Source: JAVBUZ01 sp031554725 (lineage in GTDB: Bacteria; Bacillota; Clostridia; Lachnospirales; Lachnospiraceae). From it: 8,485 nt of DNA. The translations under genes and the position numbers were made by a program. The notes beneath the pieces were generated by a model. That model saw only the letters and a list, made by a program, of their open reading frames with translations. It was not told the DNA's origin and did not search any database. The DNA lies in the NCBI GenBank assembly GCA_031554725.1, contig JAVBUZ010000262.1:1-8485 (forward strand). Reading direction: 5' to 3'. Position 1 is the first letter of the stretch. Each line of letters begins with the position of its first letter. Below, in pieces: positions 1 through 6,402 of the stretch.

Positions 1-717
1 AGCAACCCCCTGGTTAAAATATCCCATATCATCATCTAAGATTACTTTTCTTTCATATGGACCAAACAAGGCAGCTGCTCGGTAGCAAACAACTCTTCTT
101 CGCTGGTTTCCTTGACGTGGCCACTCAATATAGAAAAGATAATATCTACCGTCTATTTTGTAGGCATGGCCACCCTCACAAGGTAGCCCAATTCCTTCTC
201 TAGGCGTTTGTAACAGTAACGCATCTCCACCTTTACGTTTTAGACCAGACATATCCTTTTTAAGCTCTATTATTCGTATGTCTCCGCCTCCATATATTAA
301 ATATGGAGTACCATCATCTTCAAAAAGGAGTGCTGGGTCATGAAAGAATCCCGGAACCTTGGCGCATTGTTCCCATTTTCCATGCTCTATATTTTTTGTC
401 TTATATATATACAGGTGTTGCATATCATTACAATTAAATACCACATAGAAATTGCTCTTATACTGTTTTAGGCTAGCCGCCCAGCTACCATTTCCATATA
501 TTCCTTTTCCATCCTCTAGGTTATGCCCTGGGCAATCCTCAAAGGTTTCAAATACGTAGTTCACTACCGTCCAATGAACCAGATCCACGGATTTCATAAT
601 AGGGCAGCCTGGCATGGAATGCATACTGGTGCTGACCATATAAAAAGCATCTTTTACTCGTATGACATCCACATCTGGAACATCCGACCAGATAACTGGA
701 TTGCAAACTGTAATCAT
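1..717 (-). CDS. GH43 family glycosidase, cytoplasmic, partial (C-terminus beyond window)
   Basis: The 239 visible residues are the N-terminal part of a five-bladed beta-propeller glycoside hydrolase family 43 enzyme, the family of beta-xylosidases and alpha-L-arabinofuranosidases. All three GH43 acidic residues can be placed: the general base Asp15 (in DVPDVDVIRV), the pKa-modulating Asp127 (in FFHDPALLFEDDG) and the general acid Glu181 (in GLPCEGGHAYKI). The segment TSMHSMPGCPIMKSVDLVHW is typical of the branch that includes Fibrobacter Axh1-like and XynB-like enzymes; I cannot fix the subfamily or say whether xylose or arabinose is released. There is no signal peptide, so it should act in the cytoplasm on imported oligosaccharides. 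The ATG lies 20 nt after the stop of the GH10 gene, with AGAGAGGA about 8 nt upstream, so it is almost certainly co-transcribed. Residue 16 is Val where relatives I recall have Pro (PDP). The reading frame stays open to the window edge. Confidence 0.9.
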   Translation of the reverse strand, partial: MITVCNPVIWSDVPDVDVIRVKDAFYMVSTSMHSMPGCPIMKSVDLVHWTVVNYVFETFEDCPGHNLEDGKGIYGNGSWAASLKQYKSNFYVVFNCNDMQHLYIYKTKNIEHGKWEQCAKVPGFFHDPALLFEDDGTPYLIYGGGDIRIIELKKDMSGLKRKGGDALLLQTPREGIGLPCEGGHAYKIDGRYYLFYIEWPRQGNQRRRVVCYRAAALFGPYERKVILDDDMGYFNQGVA

Positions 718-737
718 ATTTATCGTCCTCTCTGCCG

Positions 738-3095
738 CTATTCTACATCTGGTATGGATGCATCAAGCATAGCTCCATAATATGCCTTCTTTGCTTTCAT
801 GTTTCCGTCAAACAGCAAACCGTACTCGCCTGTTCTCCAGCTAAGTGAATCATTTATTCCCCATACCGTAATTCCCGTTATGGGATATCCTTCCTCTTGA
901 AGCTGTTTCATATTTTTAAAGAACGAACGATACTTTCTTGCTTGAATAAGGAATGCTGCATCTGTCTGTTCCTTTACTCCAATATCCAGCTCCGTTGCCT
1001 GAACCTCATACCCTGCATCGCAAAACTGTTTTACTGCAAGCATAAACTTTAACTGAATATTGTCACTTGTGCTTAAATGAGACTGCATGCCAATACCATC
1101 GATAAGTCCCTCTACCCTAGCTTGCTCCAGGTGTTTTATAATAAGATCCTTTTTATCCATGCAGCCATAGTCATTATAAAATAACTTCATATCCTCAGAT
1201 GCATATTTTCGCGCGAAAACAAAAGCCTGATAATAATAGTCACTTCCTACCGTTTCATACCAAGGATTGTCCTTCATACGGACTCCATTTTCATCTCCGT
1301 TTCCAACATCAAAGGCCTCATTTACTACATCCACTGCATAAATTAAACCTGGGTAGTTCTCCTCGAAATATCCTAGTACATCAGCTATGTAATTTTCCAT
1401 TCTTAAAAGCATTGTTTCCCTATCAACAAGCTTTCCTGCCTTGGTATAGTCCTCCGTAAAAAACCATCTTGGCGTTTGGCTGTGCCATACAAGGGTATGC
1501 AGTCTTATTTTCATTCCGTTTTCTACTGCAAAGTCTATTGCTGGCTTACAGTTATTAAATTTTACTACCGCATGGGTAGCTGTTTTATCTAAGCTCTTCT
1601 GGCTTGCTACTTGGTCTAGTAACGCATCTGGCTTCATTTCATTTTCACAGGTAATACTAGAAAAGTTATTTTTGATTACATCTTCATAAGCACCTGGTTT
1701 ATTTAGCACAAGATTCGGTAGTGCAATGCCAATAGGGAAATTATCCTCGTACACCTTCGCCAGACCATCCTGTTCAAAACTACTATATCCGATAGCCAGT
1801 AATGTGAACTTCTTTTCTGCATCTTCTGATGCCATGCGAATCTCCAATATATGGGATTTGTTTTCTTCCCCATCCTCAATAAGCACTACATTGGAATTAT
1901 TCCAACCACCCCCAGAATAGCCATTAAGCTCAGCTACCTGTTCGCCGTCTAGATATACAAGTGCCTTTCCATATTCATCCGAGGAAGAGGTCTTATAATT
2001 TAACAGTATTTTTCTACATGTGAGCTCGATACGAAAGGCTTCATTTCCATTTCCTTTTTCATACATCCAGTTATTTGGAAAGGAGGACTCCCCTGTTCTT
2101 CCAAATGCCTGTACCTGCTCATCTACGCTGGAAAAGCCACCTGCTTTTATGTCTATTCCGTCTATATTGATATCTGTTAAAAGCTTTGTTCCCACAAAAT
2201 CAGCTAAGGTCACTGTTTCCATCGGTACTTCACTAATGGTAACACCACTTTGCTTCCCTTTTGCCTGACTTATCATTTGGGTAAGGCAGTCGGCCATAAT
2301 GCTGTGACCATAGGAGGTTGGATGATATTCATCAGCGAAAAATTCACTATCTGTAATTTTTTCATCTGTAAAGGGCAGTTTTACGGCATCTTTAATACTA
2401 ACCATAGGTAGACCGTACCACTCACCGAGAGGAATGTATTCATCCTGCATATTCCACTTTGACTCAAATACTGAGAATAGTAAAATAACAGCGGGCGCAT
2501 TTTCACCCTTAAGTGCGGTTCTTATCAAGCTTTCATATGCTCTTGCATTTGTTGGCTCCTGATAATCGTTAACAGCAAATTCTATCACTAGAATATCTGG
2601 CTGGTCACCCCTTATATCTTGTATATCTCTTTCATATCTCATGATTCCTAATGCTGAACTGGTTCCACCCAGGCCTGCATTTGTATAGGAAATATCTGCT
2701 TTTGGATATGCACTTCTTAGGCCCTCCACAAACAAATCCGCGTAGCTCTCCTTGAAGTTTGATGCACCTGCTCCCTCTGTCACAGAGCCACCGATAAGGG
2801 CAACTGATACCTCTTCCCCCTTACTCATTCTATCAAGAACCTTTTCTAATCTACCATTGGTTCCTGTGGAAATCACTGATGCCTCTAACATCTGCTGATA
2901 CCAATCAATTTCTTCTGTTTCGCTAGCTTCGCTAGTTTCCTGCTCTACTTGCGTCTTAGTCTCTTCACTGGTTTTCTCAGCTGGCTGTTTTTTTTCTTTT
3001 GCCATATTGAGAAAAAGAGCTAGTAGAGCTAGAAGTACCACTATTATTAATATAAAAACAAATATTTTTTTTGGCTTCCCTTTTTCATTATTCAT
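738..3095 (-). CDS. Membrane-anchored SGNH esterase-like / GH10 endo-1,4-beta-xylanase fusion
   Basis: This is a 785-residue multidomain xylan-degrading enzyme. Residues 1-10 are Lys-rich, and residues 11-30 form one hydrophobic helix without a convincing signal-peptidase site, so it probably stays anchored in the membrane with the enzyme outside. Residues 32-64 are a Lys/Glu/Thr linker. Residues 95-275 are an SGNH hydrolase domain: block I GGSVTEG (Ser104), block II Gly141 in NAGLGG, block III Asn176 in EFAVND, and block V DEYHP (Asp255, His258). It is probably an acetyl-xylan esterase, by inference from the partner domain. Residues 283-440 look like a beta-sandwich. Residues 446-778 are GH10: ENEMKPD at 484-490, LHTLVWH at 532-538, acid/base Glu593 in DVVNEAF, nucleophile Glu702 in ATELDIG, and TVWGINDSLSW near the C-terminus. 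The GH10 domain cuts the xylan backbone with retention. The ATG is preceded by AGAGGGAGA at a 7-nt spacing. A 40-nt gap follows the GH43-CBM6 gene, suggesting one operon. Confidence 0.95.
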   Translation of the reverse strand: MNNEKGKPKKIFVFILIIVVLLALLALFLNMAKEKKQPAEKTSEETKTQVEQETSEASETEEIDWYQQMLEASVISTGTNGRLEKVLDRMSKGEEVSVALIGGSVTEGAGASNFKESYADLFVEGLRSAYPKADISYTNAGLGGTSSALGIMRYERDIQDIRGDQPDILVIEFAVNDYQEPTNARAYESLIRTALKGENAPAVILLFSVFESKWNMQDEYIPLGEWYGLPMVSIKDAVKLPFTDEKITDSEFFADEYHPTSYGHSIMADCLTQMISQAKGKQSGVTISEVPMETVTLADFVGTKLLTDINIDGIDIKAGGFSSVDEQVQAFGRTGESSFPNNWMYEKGNGNEAFRIELTCRKILLNYKTSSSDEYGKALVYLDGEQVAELNGYSGGGWNNSNVVLIEDGEENKSHILEIRMASEDAEKKFTLLAIGYSSFEQDGLAKVYEDNFPIGIALPNLVLNKPGAYEDVIKNNFSSITCENEMKPDALLDQVASQKSLDKTATHAVVKFNNCKPAIDFAVENGMKIRLHTLVWHSQTPRWFFTEDYTKAGKLVDRETMLLRMENYIADVLGYFEENYPGLIYAVDVVNEAFDVGNGDENGVRMKDNPWYETVGSDYYYQAFVFARKYASEDMKLFYNDYGCMDKKDLIIKHLEQARVEGLIDGIGMQSHLSTSDNIQLKFMLAVKQFCDAGYEVQATELDIGVKEQTDAAFLIQARKYRSFFKNMKQLQEEGYPITGITVWGINDSLSWRTGEYGLLFDGNMKAKKAYYGAMLDASIPDVE

Positions 3096-3135
3096 AGAAA
3101 ATCTCCCTCTAGCTTTTTTACATTACCATAATGCT

Positions 3136-4725
3136 TTATCTTTCAAACTGCCAAGTTTCTATCTCAAAGCCTTCTCCTGAAAAAACAATAAGCACATCAT
3201 GCACGCCCTCTGCTTTTTTATTTAGGTAACTCTCAAAGATTTGAAATTCACTGTTTTCAGATGGTTCTACGACAACTGTTCCTAATTCTTCTGTCTCCTC
3301 ATTATCTAGAAAGAACTGTATATAGCCTTTTTGATCTGAGTTATTTTTAGCACTAACATATACCTTTTGTGGGCCTTCACTACCAAAATCCACGCCTGCA
3401 ATCTTGACAAAGTCCCCTGTATCAATACCGCCTACAGCCATATTTCCACAGCCATAGTATTTACTGCTACCATCTGCAGGAACACACTCGATGCCACCCA
3501 TTACTGACATGTTAACTGCTCTATTTACTTGATATGGATCCACATACTGTAGCTGAGCACGTCCCTTTAGGGTATGCTTTACTTTTCCAATCGTACCATC
3601 TTCTCCCATAGAAAACTGCTCAATATGGGTAGAACGATATCCCTTTTCAACTCCCATGGCCTGCTCTAACACTCTTGCATGATAGGTAATATACCAGTTA
3701 TCCCTAAACTCAAATACACAGTGGTGGTTATTGCCAGCCAATTTAAAGGTTCTGCCTGGGTTCTCTAAAATGACTTCCTTAAAGGTAAAAGGACCCATTG
3801 GACTTTTGCTTTCCATACTAATAATTTCACCAGAGCGAAATCCGTACTTCTCGGTTCCTGCTTCATCTACCTGGAAGTTCGAGCAATAGGTATAATAATA
3901 GGTATCTCCTACCTTATGTATACCGGAATCCTCAAACAGATAAGGAGCATCAATACTAACAGGCTCTCCCACAATGCTCATCATATCATCTCCAAGCTCT
4001 GCAACTCTCGCTGTCCCTGGTGCTGCGGCCATCCCTTCTGGCACACCTCCACCAAAGTAAATGTAGGCTCTGCCATCATCATCCATTAGAACAGCAGGAT
4101 CAAATAGCCAAGCAACATCTCCGCAATTTGGAGTTTTCCTGGATATTAATGCTTCTCCCAAAGCATCCTTAAATGGTCCTGTTGGACTATCTGCGGTAAG
4201 TACACCAATACCACCTGCTGCGTCAGCAAAATACAAGAAGAATTTTACCTGACCATCAATTTCCTTCCAAGCTGCTGCAGGCGCCCAAGAATTATTTGCC
4301 CACTTTGCGCTGCCTAAGTTTCCCGCAGCTGTGACGCTGCCGTGGTCTGTAAAATTAACCATATCCGCTGTGGATACAATGTTTATTTTATTTATTTTCC
4401 CGTAGGTATTTTCTGTTATATTTCCCTCTGCGTCATATTCAAATGTATCACATGTCATATAGATATATACTCGATCTTCATATACCATTGCATAAGGATC
4501 TGCTCCAAAACGTTGTGTTATAATAGGGTTTGTATAATCTAACCCCTTATAGCTTTTTGTTAACTCAATGCTCATCTCTACCTTCTCCTCTTTCTCCTCT
4601 ATATTCTCTTCTGTATTCGCTTCTATATTCGCTTCTATTTTTCCCTCTTTATTACAGCCTGTAAGCAAAACAATACAAAAAAAATATAGTAAAATCATGA
4701 CTCTATTTTTTCTACATACTCTCAT
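3136..4725 (-). CDS. xynD: GH43-CBM6 arabinoxylan arabinofuranohydrolase, lipoprotein
   Basis: Numbering is from the ATG at 4725 (529 residues). The protein removes arabinofuranosyl side chains from arabinoxylan at the cell surface; this role follows from its close resemblance to Bacillus subtilis XynD (AXH-m2,3 type). A basic N-terminus and hydrophobic stretch end in the lipobox LLTGC (Cys24), so it should be lipid-anchored. Residues 25-52 are a very acidic, repeated linker. The GH43 propeller (about 65-388) carries base Asp76 in FGADPYA, Asp209 in WLFDPAVL and acid Glu265 in LFEDSGIH, plus WANNSWAP and YIYFGGGVPEG, which are characteristic of the XynD group. Residues about 401-528 form a CBM6 module, with GGIDTGDFVKIAGVDFG in the middle and a terminal Trp525 (ETWQFE), probably binding xylan. 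A TTG two codons upstream (4731) is an alternative start, but AAGGTG sits only 2 nt from it and 8 nt from the ATG. The gene overlaps the beta-xylosidase gene by 14 nt, implying translational coupling. Confidence 0.93.
   Translation of the reverse strand: MRVCRKNRVMILLYFFCIVLLTGCNKEGKIEANIEANTEENIEEKEEKVEMSIELTKSYKGLDYTNPIITQRFGADPYAMVYEDRVYIYMTCDTFEYDAEGNITENTYGKINKINIVSTADMVNFTDHGSVTAAGNLGSAKWANNSWAPAAAWKEIDGQVKFFLYFADAAGGIGVLTADSPTGPFKDALGEALISRKTPNCGDVAWLFDPAVLMDDDGRAYIYFGGGVPEGMAAAPGTARVAELGDDMMSIVGEPVSIDAPYLFEDSGIHKVGDTYYYTYCSNFQVDEAGTEKYGFRSGEIISMESKSPMGPFTFKEVILENPGRTFKLAGNNHHCVFEFRDNWYITYHARVLEQAMGVEKGYRSTHIEQFSMGEDGTIGKVKHTLKGRAQLQYVDPYQVNRAVNMSVMGGIECVPADGSSKYYGCGNMAVGGIDTGDFVKIAGVDFGSEGPQKVYVSAKNNSDQKGYIQFFLDNEETEELGTVVVEPSENSEFQIFESYLNKKAEGVHDVLIVFSGEGFEIETWQFER
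4597..4644 (-). repeat. 12-bp tandem repeat, four imperfect copies, in lipoprotein linker
   Basis: Four consecutive 12-nt units (4597-4608, 4609-4620, 4621-4632, 4633-4644) of the type TTCTATATTCGC on the plus strand differ by a few bases each. Read on the minus strand they encode the four-residue pattern (A/E)N(I/T)E, starting from GKIE, right after the lipidated cysteine of the GH43-CBM6 protein. The unit length is a multiple of three, so copy-number change would alter linker length without shifting the frame. Confidence 0.75.
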
Positions 4726-6313
4726 AAGCAAGACACCTTATACATACACTCTCTTTACCATTTGCTTCTTCCTGCACTGCGTATACACCCACCGTACAGC
4801 CTACAAAGCCTCCTGCTACTTCTGTAGAAAGCTCACAAATATCCACGTTTTCGGAAACAATAATTTCTTTACTATCTAGGGCATCGCTAAGCTCTTCTTG
4901 TATTCCAGCTTTAACTTTTAGTCCATCTATCTCTAAAAATAGAACTACATTCTTTTCATTTATGCTAAGAGCTCCTACACGGCTGTCTTCTCCGTTTTTA
5001 CAAAGAATAAGTGCTACCTCACCCTCAGTAAGCTCTAGTCTTAGATGGTATTCATTGCTTTGTACCAGGGCAAGTCCTACTGCCTTTCCATCTCCTAGTC
5101 CCTGCGTTTCTATAGCTGCTGTCACTTTGAAATGATGGTGCTGTTGTCTGATTGCCACAAAGGAAGGACTTTTTTTCTCCTTTAGTGTAGCCTCACTAAA
5201 GGTTAAAAGCATGCCTTTTCCATCTACCAATTGGTACATGTTTTCTGCTGGATTACGTAAAAAGAGAAACTCATCCCCAAGCTGTTTCATCTTGGTGAAA
5301 TCATATTTTCTATTACTTCCTGGCACGCCATTTTTTCCTCCACTTAAGTTAGTGTAAGAATCTTTCTCCACCATCGGATCCCAAAGCGGAAGATCTATTT
5401 CTACCGTCTCGGTAAGCTTACCCTCGCCTTTATTTACTACTGGCCAATCATTTTCCCAAGTCACCTTAGCCAAAAAGGTTTCTCTACCCATAGTGGTGTA
5501 TCCTTCTATTGGGCGTACTGCAAGCATGGTCATAAACCATTCACCCTTTGGTGTCTCTATAAGGTCTGCATGACCTACATATTTAATTGGGTATTCTTTT
5601 CCAAAATGTCTATGGGTAAGAATAGGATTGCAAAAATTATTTTCATATGGTCCATATACATTCCTGCTTCTACAAACCGTAACTGCATGCTCTGGACCCG
5701 TTCCGCCTTCTGCGTGTAGAATGTAATAATATCCATTCTTTTTATATAAATGAGGACCCTCTGGCCAGATTATGTTTTTCATGGCTCCATTCCAAACATC
5801 CTTGGGCTCCCCGATAAGTTTCATTGTCTGTATGTCTAGTTCTTGTATCCATATGTACCAATCCCCATTATATTTACATCCCTCTGGATTAGGGTGGGTA
5901 CCAATATAGTAGCAAGTGTCATCTTCATCAAAAAATAGGCTTGGGTCTATGCCCTCTGCTCCCTCAATATAATACGGTTCGGACCATGGTCCTTCTGGGC
6001 TATTTGCTGTAACAATATAATTGCCTCCATAAGAAACATTCGTACATATAACATAAAAAACACCTTTATGATAGCGTATTGTAGGTGCAAACAGTCCCTG
6101 GGAATGTCCTGCCCCTTCAAGTGGAAGCTGTGAATTCCTATGCATAGCATTTCCTACTTGTTCCCAATTTGCCAGATCCTTACTGTGCATAATTGGTAAT
6201 CCTGGAAAATACGCAAAGGTAGAATTTATCAAATAATAGTCTCCGCCTACCGCACAGATAGATGGATCAGGATAAAATCCCGGCATAATTGGATTTGTTG
6301 CAATAACTGTCAT
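4712..6313 (-). CDS. xynB: GH43 beta-xylosidase, cytoplasmic
   Basis: This 533-residue enzyme should release xylose (and possibly arabinose) from the non-reducing end of imported xylo-oligosaccharides. It opens with NPIMPGFYPDPSICAVGGDYY, the hallmark N-terminus of XynB/SXA-type GH43 enzymes. Base Asp16 (PDPS), pKa modulator Asp123 (GIDPSLFF) and general acid Glu185 (WPEGPHLY) are present, as are His248 (GHADLIE) and Arg277 (MGRETFL), matching the His and Arg that line the active site in characterised relatives. Residues about 335-530 form the C-terminal concanavalin-like sandwich usual for this branch, including the loop GGFVG at 501-505 near where relatives complete the active-site wall. 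Length is typical (about 530-540). There is no signal peptide, so it is cytoplasmic. The ATG has GGAAGGG about 10 nt upstream. The gene follows the binding-protein gene after an 89-nt spacer with a terminator-like hairpin. The exact GH43 subfamily, and xylosidase versus arabinofuranosidase preference, remain open. Confidence 0.92.
   Translation of the reverse strand: MTVIATNPIMPGFYPDPSICAVGGDYYLINSTFAYFPGLPIMHSKDLANWEQVGNAMHRNSQLPLEGAGHSQGLFAPTIRYHKGVFYVICTNVSYGGNYIVTANSPEGPWSEPYYIEGAEGIDPSLFFDEDDTCYYIGTHPNPEGCKYNGDWYIWIQELDIQTMKLIGEPKDVWNGAMKNIIWPEGPHLYKKNGYYYILHAEGGTGPEHAVTVCRSRNVYGPYENNFCNPILTHRHFGKEYPIKYVGHADLIETPKGEWFMTMLAVRPIEGYTTMGRETFLAKVTWENDWPVVNKGEGKLTETVEIDLPLWDPMVEKDSYTNLSGGKNGVPGSNRKYDFTKMKQLGDEFLFLRNPAENMYQLVDGKGMLLTFSEATLKEKKSPSFVAIRQQHHHFKVTAAIETQGLGDGKAVGLALVQSNEYHLRLELTEGEVALILCKNGEDSRVGALSINEKNVVLFLEIDGLKVKAGIQEELSDALDSKEIIVSENVDICELSTEVAGGFVGCTVGVYAVQEEANGKESVCIRCLAYESM
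4734..4739 (-). promoter_or_regulatory. Ribosome binding site of the GH43-CBM6 gene (decides start)
   Basis: AAGGTG lies inside the 3' end of the upstream beta-xylosidase gene. It is 8 nt from the ATG at 4725 and 2 nt from the in-frame TTG at 4731, so it supports the ATG. Its location within the upstream coding region fits coupled translation. Confidence 0.6.
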
Positions 6314-6326
6314 GGTTGTTTTTCCC

Positions 6327-6346
6327 TTCCTTTTTAAAAAAAGGAA
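6327..6346 (-). repeat. Inverted repeat overlapping the terminator tract and the xynB ribosome binding site
   Basis: Positions 6327-6335 and 6338-6346 are perfect 9-nt inverted repeats with a 2-nt spacer; a real hairpin would open the innermost pairs. One arm takes in part of the terminator's 3' arm and U tract. The other covers the AAGGAA part of the beta-xylosidase ribosome binding site (GGAAGGG, 6324-6330). The hairpin and the terminator cannot both form fully. Any regulatory use is inference, and an A/T-rich palindrome could be fortuitous. Confidence 0.5.
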
Positions 6347-6373
6347 TGGTACCCGGAAAATACCATCCCTTTT
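6339..6373 (-). terminator. Rho-independent terminator / 3' stabilising hairpin after binding-protein gene
   Basis: Transcribed right to left, positions 6373-6361 pair with 6351-6339 to give a 13-bp stem with one G-U pair, closed by a 9-nt loop (6352-6360). The RNA then has seven U residues (6342-6336, four of them also in the stem). It lies 29 nt after the stop of the solute-binding protein gene and before the beta-xylosidase gene. Because downstream genes continue in the same direction with no obvious new promoter, it may terminate only part of the transcripts and raise binding-protein mRNA relative to enzyme mRNA. Confidence 0.85.
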
Positions 6374-6402
6374 AGAGATATATTAATACTTTAATTTTTT
6401 AA

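Noticed and set aside
523..780. 85-codon open frame on the plus strand spanning the gap between the two leftmost genes
   Set aside because: Antisense to two well-supported enzyme genes, with no recognisable domain.
3096..3135. Possible small hairpin (CATTA/TAATG) between the GH43-CBM6 and GH10 genes
   Set aside because: Only about 5 A/T-rich pairs with a 3-nt loop and no U tract; too weak for a terminator.
4568..4879. 103-codon open frame on the plus strand
   Set aside because: It lies opposite the start of the GH43-CBM6 gene and the end of the beta-xylosidase gene, and its product is low-complexity Ser/Phe and Thr/Tyr sequence from the antisense of the acidic linker. No ribosome site and no family motif.
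5947..6150. 67-codon frame on the minus strand inside the beta-xylosidase gene
   Set aside because: It overlaps the conserved catalytic-propeller coding region in another phase and has no motif.
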